Shown here: one piece after another, positions 30,986 through 43,545 of the stretch
Layout of the letters: each line of letters starts with the position of its first letter
How positions within the stretch are numbered: position 1 is the first letter of the stretch
DNA from: Hetaerina americana
Taxonomy: Eukaryota; Arthropoda; Insecta; Odonata; Calopterygidae
DNA length: 64,000 nt
Direction: 5' to 3'
NCBI GenBank assembly: GCA_022747635.1
Contig: JAKTNV010000023.1
Span: 1,824,348-1,888,347, forward strand
Translations under genes and position numbers: made by a program
The notes under the pieces: generated by a model
The model's input: the letters and a program-made list of their open reading frames with translations, nothing else
What the model was told of the DNA's origin: nothing
Databases searched by the model: none

Positions 30986-31559
30986 CAAGGCCTGCCCCAT
31001 AAGTAGCAGGATTTAGTCAATAAAAAAATGCATCGCCCGAATAGATACAGCCACTCGAAAGTCTTCGAAGCGGCACCCTCGTGCGCGTCCACGCACCGCT
31101 GCCAGCAGGATTTCCACGCCTCGCACGCGTTCTGGAAGGCGGCGCCCGGAACGCTGCTGAGCTCTCTCGTCACGGGCTGCTGTAACGCTTCCACTAGGCC
31201 GTGATGACGTCCTTTCAGCACGGATTTGAGGCGAGGGAAGATGTCTGGTGGAGCAACGTCAGGGCTGTAGGGTGGCTGAGGCATGGTCGAGAAGCTCTTG
31301 GCAGATCCGCGAGCGAGTTTCCCTTGGTTCGTCCGAGAGCACTCGCGGTACAGACTTCACACACACCTTTCTCATGCCCATGTTTTCGGTCAAAAGCCTA
31401 TGCTTATCACTTTTGGGAATACCAATTTCATCAGTACTTCAACCTGAAGACGCTCGTTGGAACACGGGTGAAACTGTCGTCCAAAAAAACAACCTACGCG
31501 GTGGCATCCCGAGAATGGAGAGTCATTAATAAGTCATGCTACTTTTGGGACAGACCTCG
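30986..31559 (-). mobile_element. Mariner-like transposon, internally deleted
   Basis: TIRs CAAGGCCTGCCCCATAAGTA (left) and, inverted, CGAGGTCTGTCCCAAAAGTA (right), the right one next to TA. The minus-strand transposase remnant (31284 to about 31060) reads PQPPYSPDVAPPDIFPRLKS, VLKGRHHG and FQNACEAWKSCWQRCVDAH, the C-terminal third with the final catalytic Asp region. Only about 270 bp lie upstream of it, so the first two-thirds are mostly deleted. Confidence 0.8.
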
Positions 31560-31599
31560 TATAATGTATATAGTGTAATATCGGCAATCTTCCTCTACG

Positions 31600-32770
31600 A
31601 ATACATAAAATTGCTCCGTAAACTCAAGCGCGATAGATTATATGACCCTTAAATTGGAGTTTTTGAAGAACATCATTGGGAAACTAGTCAAGTAGGTACT
31701 GCCAACTAATTTATTACGCCTGATGATGGTAGGGGAATTATTGTGCTGTATATAAAAGAAATGGTTACAAGATAACATTTTGCAATTACCTGCATGTTTC
31801 AGAACTTATTAACAATTTACTTTCTGTAAGTAAGTTGGGAAAAAAGAGATTGGAAATAGGGACCTTTAGGGTAAGACAACATTTTTTGACAAAAACGAAA
31901 TTGCAGTTAAATCAATAAAGTAAGGCAATTTCTGCATTTTTGGCGGTAGCTCATGTTAACTGTTACTGGTGCAATGCTGACGGATGGCTCCGAAAGCAAT
32001 TGTGTTGCATGTCCCACTTTGGGCATGTGACTCTTGAGGCTATGATGAAGATTTCTGGTATTATTAACGCCCTCTTTGAATATTATACGTATACAATTAA
32101 TCAAGACTAATTAGATGTATTTAGCATTATTAAAGTAAAAAGAGAAGTACTAGCCGAATTGAAGAGTGCACAAATGCAGATTGAACTGTTTCATCGAAGG
32201 AAAGTTCGATCAGTGCAATCTGCAAATGGCATTGAATATTCGAGCAATCAATGGATTCAGTAACTATTTCCGCAAATGTGATGTTGCTCATAGCCTCCCA
32301 TTAAAATATCGGCCTCGACAAAATGATAAACCTGAACGACAAATTGAACCTAGATGAATGTTTTGAGATATTTGCTGATCCAATCGGGCTTTTCAAACAT
32401 CTCTGAAGTGAATCCTTACGCACTGCTGCGCACATCAATGGCAAACTGATACTCCGTGAATTATGGTCCGAATAGAAGTGAAACTTGCAAACCTGAAGGT
32501 TTCTGGTTGTGAGGCATAGACAACCAAAAATGATGCCAAGAAATCGGATGACAGTACAGGAGAAATTAATTTCTGTTATGCCCTCATGATGGAAAGAGCT
32601 GCCCCTTGCGGGACTTGGAGAAAATGTGGCTTCAGTTAGCCTAGACGTGAGTTTTAGGTAAAACATATAAACCAAGAGATAGTGAAGAAATCAACTTCCT
32701 CTTAAATGGAAAAGAATAAAATGTCGAAGAAGTAAAGTTCTATCTTTGGTAACTGTTTAACTTATAAATT
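31600..32770. other. Intergenic, nothing recognised
   Basis: AT-rich sequence without recognised genes. The ORF at 32301-32675 (minus, 124 codons) shows no family resemblance. Confidence 0.45.
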
Positions 32771-32774
32771 GAAA

Positions 32775-33605
32775 AGGCTAAAGAGACAATGAAGGAGAAG
32801 ACAAATGGTATAAAGATAAATGGAAGAGAGATACACTGCATTAGGTCTGCAGATGATATTATGAACCTGGAGGAATCAGACAACGATATAAATATTATGG
32901 TCAAAACCCTGTGCACAGCTTTGAAAAAGTGGAAACTGATAATAAATTTGAAGAAAACGAGAGCAATGATATTTTCTAGAAACAGGAAAGAACTTGCTGT
33001 ATATTTAATGACAGGGGAATCAAGGATAAGGCAAGTAGGAGGGTTTCGTAACCTTGGAGTTTAATTACATGAGACAACAGATGCAATTTTGCAGTGAAAA
33101 GAGGGATAGCCTTGGCGGCATAAAAGGCATATGACAATAATAAAACGTATTTTGGGAGAAAAACACATAAGATTTGAAATTAAAAAATTCTTTGCAGAAA
33201 AGTATATTTGGAGTACAGTATTGTGAGACTTAGACATTGGGAAAGAGGGAAAAGGCCCGGTTGAAAGCAATGGAAATGTGGGTTTGGAGAAGGATAACAA
33301 GAACAAGATGGACGGACAAGACAAGCAATATTGAGAGAAATTAAAGAGGAAAGGAATCTAATAAAAGAGACGGAAAAAAGGAAAATTAAATTTGTTGGAC
33401 ATGTTTTGAGGCATGAAAACTTCCTGGAAAATATAATGGAGGGGAAACTAATAGGGAAAAAAGGAAGGGGGAGCCCAACAAAGAAATGTATAGATGATAT
33501 AAAACGTACCATGAAAGCCAAAACATACAAGGAACTTAAAAGAACGGAAATGAAGAGAGATCAATCAATGGCTGCAACGACAAGGCTCCGCCTTTAGAAG
33601 ATGAT
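32775..33605 (+). mobile_element. RTE/CFDP2-like LINE fragment, second family, copy M
   Basis: A 5'-truncated copy with RT and C-terminal parts: TNGIKINGREIHCIRSADDI (FADD motif as SADD), LKKWKLIINLKKTRAMIFSR, then after stops a WRR-type region and the C-terminal KRKIKFVGHVLRHENFLENI, EGKLIGKKGRGSPTKK segment ending at about 33597 near a short ATGATG run. The VGHVLRH block separates it from the E/F family, which lacks it. It has frame breaks near 33064 and 33250. Confidence 0.75.
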
Positions 33606-33894
33606 GATGGCGGGTAAAACTTGTAGAGCAATCATACTTGGAGGGAGTTATATCTGCGACAGAAAGGTCATTGAGAAAGGGAAATGCTATCGGAAGAACA
33701 TCATCTACAAGCAGATGGGACAATTCCAAAAGATCTAAATGTAGAAAAATTAAAAAGGTATGCCCCTGTCGCCACTTAGCCAACTGTCCAGAAAGAAATG
33801 ATCCAGGAAGCATGCGTAAAACGTTTGGCTAATTATTTGAAAAAGGAAATGGTACCATTTCGGAGGTCTAAACATTCACCCCATCAGCCACCTG

Positions 33895-34136
33895 ACCTCA
33901 GTTATCGATTCGAAGGTCGGTTGGATAGGTAGAGTTCACTAAGCCCAACGGCGTATGCAATTCAAGCAACAGTGCAGGGGAGCCAGTTCCTTTCCCTGTG
34001 CCCCCTGTGGTTTCCCCGGAAGATTCGGTAGATAGGAAATCACACTGCTTGAAGGAGCTGAGAATGCTCCGAGGCGTCACCCTGAATCGATCCCAGACCC
34101 TTCGGTGAGCAGTCCAGCGCTCTACCTGCCATGTCC
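33895..34136 (-). repeat. tRNA-derived SINE, family 2
   Basis: On the minus strand TGGCAGGTAGAGCGCTGG is an A-box and GGGATCGATTC (plus 34084-34094) a B-box, followed by a body with a CCGGGGAAACCACAGGGGGC segment. One copy only in the window. Confidence 0.6.
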
Positions 34137-34623
34137 CCTTATTGCTTACATGTGCACCTTTATCATTGTTTTATTACTGTGTTATCTGATTGAAGTTAAA
34201 CTAGCTACGAGATGATTTGAAGTGTGATGAAAGTGCGTTTCGAAAAATACCCAACCCAGGGATTGGTTTGTAAATGCAGCAATATTTGAGTCGGGCACAT
34301 TGCCCAAAGGTTGGTAATAGCTAACCTGCTTGTTTTTGGTTTGGCAAGACTGTCCTCTTGTGACTGTTAACTGGTGAACTAGATCACGGATATGGAGAGC
34401 ACATGCGCCATGTAATACGCACGAGCAATAATAGTAATTATGAAAGAAAATCGTCAAATTGCGTCAAGAGCACTATCGGAAATATTTAGTACGCATTTCA
34501 TTGGATGCCAACCACACAATGTTCACAGAAAATTTGAGCACGAGAGGTACTTTTTGCGCGGTAGGTTCCGAGACTGCTCGGGCCCGAGCAACAGAACGTT
34601 CGTGAGTAGGTCTGGCTGCAGAT

Positions 34624-34736
34624 AAATTCCAAAGAAACTGCGGGAGATGCCACAACAGTAACTTTTAACGGAGTCATCCGCTAATGTGCATTTCAATGCA
34701 ACAATTGCGGCATCTCCCGCAGTTTCTTTGGAATTT
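34624..34736. repeat. 28-bp perfect inverted repeat around 57 bp
   Basis: The arms 34624-34651 and 34709-34736 are exact inverse copies (core AAACTGCGGGAGATGCC). A MITE-like or hairpin-forming element is possible. No target duplication was obvious. Confidence 0.55.
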
Positions 34737-34895
34737 GTCATAGTATAAACACCATAAGTGTTTAAAGTTGGCTTTAACCTCGTGGACTGTGACGCGTCGC
34801 ACACGACTACGAATGCCTGTGACATTGTATGCACGGTATTTCGTCACAACATCGTGTTCCTTTAAAAGCCCAAAAATTTCAGAGTTTAATAGGAC

Positions 34896-34968
34896 GCCTC
34901 GGTAGCTTAAGTGGCTAAAGCACTCGACCGGATATTGAGGGATCTGGGTTCGAATCCCAGTCAAGGCG
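34896..34968 (+). tRNA. tRNA-like cloverleaf (pseudo-tRNA or SINE head), anticodon loop CCGGATA
   Basis: A full 73-nt cloverleaf can be drawn: acceptor GCCTCGG/TCAAGGC (one C-A mismatch and one G-U), D stem GCTT/AAGC, anticodon stem CTCGA/TTGAG, 5-nt variable loop, T stem CTGGG/CCCAG with loop TTCGAAT, and a perfect B-box GGTTCGAATCC. The anticodon would be GGA (Ser), but position 33 is C instead of U and a long variable arm is missing, so it is not a normal tRNA-Ser. It is framed by AATTTCAGAGT (34875) and its inverse (34981-34991). Most likely the head of a SINE or a tRNA-derived pseudogene. Confidence 0.5.
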
Positions 34969-35007
34969 AATGATTTTTACACTCTGAAATTGTTGCATTG
35001 AAACTGG

Positions 35008-35235
35008 TTGCAGATGTTGATGCCCAAAGAAGATGAGGAGTTTCTTTCTAAGTTTATCCCAACAGATGAAACAAGGCCACATTTATTTGATTCTGAGGAC
35101 AAAGAGCAAAGCTCTGTGGAGACCCCTGGAATCTCCAGCAGCAAAAAAAGTCAGCTTTATAGGATACTTACGGTCATATCATTTTTCGATGTTTAGGGAA
35201 TACTACGGTATAAAGGAAACGCTTCTGAGACACCA
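35008..35235 (+). pseudogene. Mariner-like transposase fragment (first catalytic Asp region)
   Basis: The plus frame reads KEDEEFLSKFIPTDETRPHL, FDSEDKEQSSVETPGISSSK and, across a stop, VISFFDV-GIL. This matches the mariner segment around TDETWVH...KQQSxQW...FWD, including the first catalytic Asp (as TDET) and the second block FFD. Trp of the WVH motif is changed. No TIRs were found. Confidence 0.55.
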
Positions 35236-35239
35236 TGGA

Positions 35240-37630
35240 ATAGGGCATCAGCATTTCGTGCTTGCACATACAGCCGTCAATGGAGCACACCATTGGAATG
35301 CACTGAAAATAGTTCAATTGCAAAAGGTACATTTTTAAGGGTATACGCTGGATGCTGTACCACGACAATCCATGGCCGGATATCGCAAATATGGTGAATA
35401 TCTCGCGAAAACTATTGCGAATATTTCTAATCTTCTCTGCAGTCAAATTGCGACATTTTCCTGTTCCTCAATATGAATGAAACTTCATGACTGTGTTTTT
35501 TATCATTCAAAGCAGTGGTAAAGGCTGATGAGGGGATTTTGAAGGAACTATTAAAAAGTGGCTTCCTGGATGTTTCCAAAAAGTAGAAACAAAGGTGAGA
35601 CAAGTACAGTTCATCAAATGGGGATTAATTTAAGGAACCTTGAAACCTTGAGAAAATGCAGAGGATTAGCAAATGCACGTCACTAAAAAATTTGATCATT
35701 ATTAATTGTAAAAATCACTTGAAATTTCGCAGGGGTTATTTTTCATAGAAACAGTGGTTTTCATGAGCCAGGTACATTTATTGACGCGTAAGAAGTTTGA
35801 AATAGAGCATAGCCGGAGATTTGTTAAACCTATTTATTTAAATGATTTAGTCTGAACTGTAAAGAAGCCTGGAATTGCATAATGGTAGAAGAATTACTCT
35901 GAAAGAAAAGACGTTAAAAGCCGGTTTAAGTGGTATTTTTCTGATTCAAATAATAATAATCAATTGTGAAAATATTAATAACGAAATATGAACGTTTCCA
36001 AAAATTTATTCTCAACTGCAGAAGGAAATATTAATAATGATAATTTATAAATCCAAGCATATTTACACAATCACCTATGTTCATCCAACGTTACACATCA
36101 TGCTCAGAACAACAGCACCAGCGGAGCAGAAAATAAAAATGTGGCATTCAAAGCATATAATTTGCAAAACTACTTGGTGAGGGATTTATGTACGTGTTTA
36201 TCTCGCTCCCTTCCAATTCTTCACTTTCAATCAGTTTCCTTTGGCCTCAGTGTGGTATAGGTTGTGGCTGTGCACATTCTCAAGGTACCTAAAACATATT
36301 TACCAATCTGAAAAATTGCTATATTTCAATGGGGCAGAATCATTTTTTTGGGAGATTGACGTAATTCCATGTCCCTATTAGATACGTGGGTTGACATATA
36401 GTCGGAATAATGTAGTAACCTAAACAGTTGTTGAGAATAAATGTTTTAAAAAGTCACCAGATGTTACATCAAAATGGATAGATACCGGGATAAAATCCCT
36501 ATTTACATCCATCAACTACGGTATCAATGAATCCAAGAGGTATAGCCGGATATAGTCTTTTTCTTGACACCTTTGAGAGTAGAAGCAGATGGTGAACAGA
36601 GAATAAATGGCCCACCTACAGCGAATAGATGACTCTCACTCACCAAAGGACAGCTTTGAGGTCTGTTAAAAGCCAACAGTTTATTATTAAATTGGAGGAA
36701 CTATGCGGAATGAGTATTCAAAAATAGATCTGAAAATAATCGCAAATCATGAAAAACATTTGAAACACCTTATAATAATATAATCACCTTTTGTCATTGC
36801 TTCATTCTCTAAATCCTCAGGCTTCCAAAGTATCCTCCCGACTTGCGTGTTCCTTCTTATCATCCATTTTGCCCAATTACTGAACATTATGCTTTCCTAG
36901 AGAAGCCTTCAACATCCCTTGCAGCATGTCCTCCAATTTCTCACATTTTTTGGCCCTCTTTTAGTTTATTCCAACCATTTTCCCTCCTTTATCAAAATCC
37001 TCATTAAAATTGAAGCGATTTGACTGCGCCACTCGTTCAGTCAGAGGCAGTCGCAGTATGAAAGAAGGCTTGAGACATCTGCCACTTAAATTTCTCTCCG
37101 TGATATGAATCCAAGCATGAATCTATCATCGATGGCATGAGCGATAAGAATTTTACAATATGATGAGCTAATTTGTTAAATTTCTATTCCGTTTTCTAAC
37201 ATGAGGCTTTTAATGAATAATAGGCGGAAAAAGACCTTTCATTCACCTACCTGAAACTATTATGAAAGAGTCTCTATTCTTTCATAAATCAAGAATTTAT
37301 ATCCTTCGACAAGTTTCATCTATTTTGCAAAGCATTAAATGTTTAAACTATTTTCAAAATATGAGTGACTACAAGCTTTAATCCACCTGCTTGAAACTTG
37401 AACAGCTCCATATTTTTATAAACAAATAATCTATATCAATCCACATGTTAAAGTGGGTTTACATCGAGGATTCAACTTCTTTACCCACGTGCTTTAATTG
37501 ACTTGCCCACCGAGAGTAATTAAGGCTCTTTAGATGCAAAATAGTTACGTTTGCATGTACCTACCCATTCAATAACGTGACCTAATGAGGTGGAGGAGTT
37601 TCTCCTCACATTAACAGCTGCATTTGATTT
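35240..37630. other. AT-rich intergenic DNA, nothing recognised
   Basis: No recognisable gene, RNA or transposon over about 2.4 kb, the longest featureless stretch of the middle region. Confidence 0.5.
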
Positions 37631-37637
37631 TTTCAAC

Positions 37638-37855
37638 TAGTACCGTTCACGGAGGAATAATCGTCTTCAATCGCGAAGTTTTAATTCACATTTAATCGTG
37701 GAGTTTCTGCCGTTACGCCGCACACAAAATGCTTCTTCCCAAATTGCTACATTTTTTGGGGACTAGCTCAGTTCACGGAGGAGTAATCATCTACAATCAT
37801 AAAGTTCGCAGTCACTTGTGATTGTGGAGTCTCCGCCGTGACGTTGGCGGCGGTG
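37638..37855. repeat. Two-copy tandem repeat, about 110 bp per unit
   Basis: Units at about 37638 and 37761 share GTTCACGGAGGA(A/G)TAATC, then a CAATC(G/A) block, TCGTGGAGTTTCTGCCGT or its variant, and GACTAG/CTAGT starts. It leads into a GC-rich patch (37860-38100) with Ser/Pro/Arg ORFs on both strands that look compositional. Confidence 0.5.
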
Positions 37856-38249
37856 AATTTTTTATTTAACCCAGAGACGACTCGTCTCCGGGCTCGTTGG
37901 CTCGAGCCCGGAGATTCCCAGAGAGAAGGTGGACGCGGGGGGTGGAGGAGGGGGGTTGAAAGGGAAACGGTTGGTTGGAGGGAGAGTTGAGGGGGAGTTT
38001 TATGGGCTTCCTTTGACGACCATGTCCACATCCTCCTCCGAGTCCTTGCACAGCCCTCCCCACTTACCCCTTCGCAATCTTGGCCTCCCCTTCATTTTCA
38101 TCTCCGTCGGCAACCTTCGCATTGCTCCCCGACCCACTCCCCCTCCCTTTTCACGAGTCTTCGTTCGTTATCTTTCGTATGTCCCATAGTATCCGCAGAG
38201 ACGACCCTTCTGGAGACCAGGAGGGAGGTGCATGGCATGGTTGTAAAAT

Positions 38250-39940
38250 CTATATCCCTAGCGGTATGGAGTGAGGAAGAGATGAGTACACCGATTTCTA
38301 TCCAAAAATAAGTTCACCTTTCTCAAGCAATGATAGATTTTACGTGACAGACGACGAAATCATCAGCTATATTCCGAATACTCATACCCATTTCATGGCA
38401 TAAGTAACTCATCCACATAGAGATCCTTTCACACAGTCGATTCATATAATATAACGAATGGCTTGTGCTAAAAGTTTTGCTTTTCATCATTATTGATGGA
38501 TTTGAATTGAGGGGTGTAACTGACGTCTCTGGATGCCTTCCCGTCATTTAGAATTAATTACTTGTTTTATTTTTTCAATGGCTCGCACAAGAATATATTC
38601 ATCATCAATGATAGTCGACAGCTATCAATTTCCTTTTTACTACTTCCCAGTCCGCTCTATTTTCTTCTGTCGCCTGAACTACCCGCTTTACATCTTTTAT
38701 GTTTATTCTCAGTTTTCTTCATAATATGAATCAGTCAGTTTCGTTCCTTCAAACTAGAGGTTTCCAGATTTCAACATGCCTTTAATGATAGGCGTTGAAG
38801 TTGTGTCTTTGGCATATTTAAAATTATTGTTCGCATTTACGAACTAGTGATATTCCAGGGTGGAAATTCCTAGTCGTAATTATTTTAATGCTTTCCTGTG
38901 ATGAGTGTAAAAAAATTAATTTGGGACTGGGCGCAGAGAGAAGACTGCACACGCTCACATCCGTTTATCCATAGACATTACCCTTCGATATGTTGCCGCT
39001 AACATCCTTTTATCCCAAAGGTAATTTTGACCACATGACGTACATCAACATTTTCATATTTAATTGAATGCTTCCCCATTTCTCACACTGCTTCATGTTA
39101 TTTTTTCGCATATTAACATCTTCCCTAGAAATCAGCCCTTCCCACCCTCTTCCCTATTCATCCCCCCTCCTAATCCTCCGCCTTAATGCTCCTTCACGCT
39201 CTGCTCAAATAATTCTATAGAAAGCCGTCGACAGTTGACTAGTGACAAATTATCCATCATCATGCTCTAGTTGAAAACCTACTCATTTCAAGGGTAAGAG
39301 AAGCAGTTTACGATAAAACCTTAGCTGAAGGTTTAAATGCGAATGAAAATAATCATTTTTCATAGAATGCACTAGCTTCTGTGGGCTTCCATGTAAGAAC
39401 CACTCCCATATATACATTAGCTTCAAAATGCTCGACTTTTCACACTCCGTTATCTAAAATCTACCAGGGTGATAATTATCTGTAGCCAGGTAAACAGGCA
39501 AAAAAGAACCGGCTCCTAGGTATCCAACGGTTTCCTTATAACCACCAAAAATTAATGGCAAATGTATGCCTGTGACATTGAGTAATTTCTATGCTCAAAA
39601 ACCTAAAGAATAAATCAAACGGTGTATAGATTTTACACTCATTTAGAATATGTGACTTCCGTAAAGTTTGATAAATTAATTACGCACATTATAAGACTGC
39701 CAAAACAGTAATAATATATTCCATTGCATACAGCACTGCATTAGGTTTAAAGTGTGAATTATATCTCTTTGTTTGTAGGGACTGGATGCGTTTGGGATAC
39801 TAGATTTCACCATGTTATGATAAGCCATGGAAATGTGAAATCGTGGACACGGAGCACAATTGCAGGTTCTGCCTGAAACTGACGATCCAGAATTAATTTT
39901 TGTGAAACCCCTTCAAAATTCTACCTACCGATGCTTATTA
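38250..39940. other. Intergenic, nothing recognised
   Basis: AT-rich, without coding or repeat signals that I can name. Confidence 0.45.
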
Positions 39941-39944
39941 TGCT

Positions 39945-40029
39945 TGCGGGGCGCAAAAGTCCTATGCTTATTATCGGTCGACCTTTGACGGGTCGACCGA
40001 TAATAAGCATAGGACTTTTGCGCCCCGCA
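39945..40029. repeat. 39-bp perfect palindrome arms with 7-base loop
   Basis: The arms 39945-39983 and 39991-40029 are exact inverse copies (containing GCGCAAAAGTCC and GGTCGACC) around TTTGACG. It could form a strong hairpin or cruciform. No coding sequence or hammerhead core is visible. Origin unknown. Confidence 0.8.
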
Positions 40030-40779
40030 GTAACTACTAGGACGAGATATTAAAATACTTCAGGTACATTTCAAATATGTACGTGAAAAATACGTGCAAG
40101 GAAAGAACGTAGAATAATATTACGTACTAATCAATTATTCACCTGAGCTATGAGCCCCGATCATCCGTTCCGTGACCTCAGATCTCACATTCCCTTACCC
40201 CGATCAAAATGAACATTCCTTCAGCACCTCTTACAAGGGCACTTTCCTGAGAACTGTATTCATGTACTGTAGCAATTGCAGTGGTTTCTTAAATATAGTA
40301 GTGTAACTTCAATACCTCACTGTTATTAGAGTGCCAGGTACTTATTTTTTGGAGGATAGCTCGCACTCTCTCCAGATTTCCATTTTCTCTTGCCATTCGG
40401 GGGTTTTATCATCGGAAGAGGAATATTGCGAGTTAGCCGTCGGAACACTTCGGAGCCAAACCCCACTACTAACTCTCGTTGATCATACACTGGCCAATGT
40501 AGAGTCGAGGGGGATTCAGCTCGGCATGATTGTTTTATTCCCTTGACAGGCTGGAGACGACGCCCTTCCCCTCCTCTCCTCCCGCTCAACGTACTAACGC
40601 GTACATTAATTACAAACGAAAACTAACCACGGCAGTTAAACTTCATTTTGTTAACGTCTCCGACTCAAGTCCTTGCGAAGAGAATCAACGCCACTGAAGG
40701 GATGTGAACTAGCGAGTACTTCACAGAGCACATGAAAAATGACAATGCACAGAACGGAGCCCCAACTAACTGTCTTCTT

Positions 40780-41330
40780 CAAGTCCCCCATCTCTTCGAA
40801 TTTCGCCTCCCAATCGCCCCCCGCGCCACTCCATCCCCCGCCCAGGGACCACCCACCCCCGTACACTGCGCCTCACCCCCTATCCTCCCAACTCTTTTCT
40901 CAACCTCCACCACCCACCCCTCCCCAACCTTCACTCCACTTCTTACCGGCACAGCGAAACCCTTTCATCCCAAGTGTTCCGGGACAACTTCCAACATGAC
41001 GAATCAGCGCTTTGTTGTGGAAGGCCGGCTGTGCTCGAGACTCGGTGAAAAACAAAAGGTCGGCTTCGTCAAAGAAGACAGCCAGAGGAAAGGAGGTGGG
41101 GCGGGGCGGGGGGGTTTGGAGTCGGAGAGGCTCTTGAGGTTCTGGCGTGGTGGAGGGAGGGGGCGGCGGCAACGTTCGAATGCGCCAATCATGGCCGGCC
41201 TCTCACTCGAGCGGGGAGGGCTGATGGCAGCATTGAAACAGCGTGGTGCACGGAACTGTGACCTGACTGGAGTCCTTCCCACTCTATCGTGGTGGTCGAA
41301 CTGTGGGCAGGAATCGTGGGTTTAGTGTCC
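40780..41330. other. GC-rich patch, possibly CpG island
   Basis: C-rich on the plus strand to 40930 and G-rich around 41090-41170. ORFs on both strands are Pro/Ser- or Gly/Arg-rich reflections of composition. No domain is recognisable. Surrounding DNA (40030-40780 and 41330-43010) holds nothing I can identify. Confidence 0.35.
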
Positions 41331-43013
41331 CGGCGAGTAGGGAGGGTGATCGGGCCAAGGAAATGTGGGCGAGGCTTTCCATTCATTTCTCCTCTCCAAA
41401 CACCCCTTATGGCCAATTGTCATCTAGACATGCCATGATGGAAATTCTGGTGAACTCAAACAATGGCGATTCCTAATGCCGTAAGAGGAAAAGGGGCCCC
41501 AAAGTTGTTACTCTGTGAAGGACACCGCAACATGAGTCGCCGATTCCAAGCGGATAGTGAGAAAGGGCATTATTGATGCTTAACTTGTGGCGTACGAGGT
41601 TATTATCGGTAAAGATGACAAAACACACTTCCCATCCGAAGAAATACCTGTATAATGACATCATAGTTCAGACACGTACTAGCTAATGCGCATCAACAGC
41701 AATATTTAGTTACTGGATATTTTAACATAATAACCTATGCCACAAATACATTTCGCTCATAATGTGAGTCGATGTAATGCGAGTAGAGTGAGTATTTAGG
41801 AATTATATTTTCTGGGGTCTTTCCGAAATACGCCAAGGAAATCAACCTAATCAATTTTTAGCGCGTAACCAGGGGGGCAATCAAAGTAAAGGAATTGTAC
41901 ACTTCTGGGTAATTGCATTCACTTGGGTTCAAAAGTAAACTTAACCATAATTCCCTCCCATTCACCATATTACTACTCTCATACGTTCGATACGGGAATT
42001 ATCAATTTACGAGACACCTGGGTCGTTGAATAACCCCTTATAAAATTCAAGAGATGGCGCTTGTAGTATCAAAAATGATTTTTTTTCTTGTAAGTCTCAT
42101 CTCTCACTGGACTGCTGTTCAATGTTTCAGCTATATGAATCTCGTGGTTTCATCTGCATAGCCGATTGGAACAAATTTTATTTATTTAGAAAAATGGAAT
42201 GAGTTTCTTGCGGTGATTAAACACTAATATTTAAAAGGCTTCACACTGAAAGAGAACAAAGCCGAGTTGGATAAAGTTCATGTCACATCTGCTCCTGTTT
42301 TATGACAGTTTGCTAGTGGGTTTGTGAGATTTAATGTGGCCGTGCATTCACAAACAATGAACATCGTTCTGGACAGCCAGTAGAAAGAACTTCCTCCGAA
42401 ATGATTGAAAAAATTCACGATATTCTTTTCAGTGATCGACAAATAAAAGCTCGCGAAATAGTTGAGGCGACAGTCATGTCCCAAGGGACAGAGTTTCTCA
42501 TTTTGTAGGAAAAATTGGTGTGAAAAAAATCTCGGATTAATGGGTGCCGCGTTTGCTCTCTGCTTGGAATAAACACAATCGTGTGGTCTATGCGGAGGTT
42601 AGTTTGGCGCTTTTCCCTCGATAATCTGACAACTTTCCCCGTCGATACATAACGGTGGACCAAATGAGAATGCACTCTTACAATTCAGAGACAAAGGAAG
42701 AGTCGTGCCGTAGTGGGGGGGACACGAGGGCAGAGTGAATTCACTCACCCCCTTCTCTGACGCACTGCTTCCGCCCTGCTACGGCATCGACGGATGACTC
42801 GATCCGTTTTTGAACCCTTGACTGGGGCTCTAAGCGCGGCAGCAACGAGCCTCGGGGAGTCCGACCCTGGCCTTGCCCTCTTCCAGTCTACGCCCTCCCA
42901 AGGCTTAAGTCTCACCGGACTTCCACCGCGTAGCTACTATTACCGGGTTAATTGTCACTAAACTAAGTATCGAGCCATATACTGCCTTTCCTTCTCCTTT
43001 AATGTCACGACGG

Positions 43014-43545
43014 CAGTCGAAACAATGGTTTTCTAAAGGCGATTCGGCTTCAAAGAGGGCAAAGACCGTGAAATGGGCTGACAAGGTGATGGCTACTGTT
43101 CTTTGGGATGCACGCGGTATCATCTAGATTGATTGCTTTCAAAAATGGCAAATGATAAATAAAGAGTATTTTGCATCATCCTTGCACCACTTGGGTACAG
43201 AAATTGAGAAAATCTTTCTCATTTTGCAAAGAAAATATACCATTCTATCAAGGTAATGTACTGGTGTGTAGTTTCGATGGCAAAATTGTGGAAACATATT
43301 TCGAATGTACTGCAACCACCTCTGCATGCATCACATTTTATCCGGAGTGACTTTTTTATTTTCCAAACTTGAAAAAAGGCTCGGCAGAAAAGGATTCACG
43401 CCGCACGAGGTGGTCATTGCCAACACTAATGCCTATTTTGAGGAACTTTCGAAATCCTACTCTTTGAACGGCTTGGAAAAGTTGAATGAATATACTCCGG
43501 GAAAAATTGATCGACCGAAAAGAAGATCATGTCAAAATATATATT
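43014..43545 (+). pseudogene. Mariner-like transposase remnant (SETMAR/mauritiana type)
   Basis: The plus frame reads SKQWFSKGDSASKRAKTVKW, VMATVLWDARGII then a stop, then CFQKWQMINKEYFASSLHHL; after losses it resumes with TFLFSKLEKRLGRKGF, EVVIANTNAYFEELSKSYSL and GLEKLNE. This is the central to C-terminal part of a mariner transposase of the Mos1/Hsmar type. Most of the catalytic region between the second and third Asp is scrambled. TIRs not found. Confidence 0.7.

Noticed and set aside
31201..31578. Plus-strand ORFs over the mariner at 31 kb
   Set aside because: Antisense shadows of the transposase and TIR.
34896..34968. Functional tRNA-Ser (GGA)
   Set aside because: Position 33 is C, there is no long variable arm and the acceptor has a mismatch; kept only as a tRNA-like structure.
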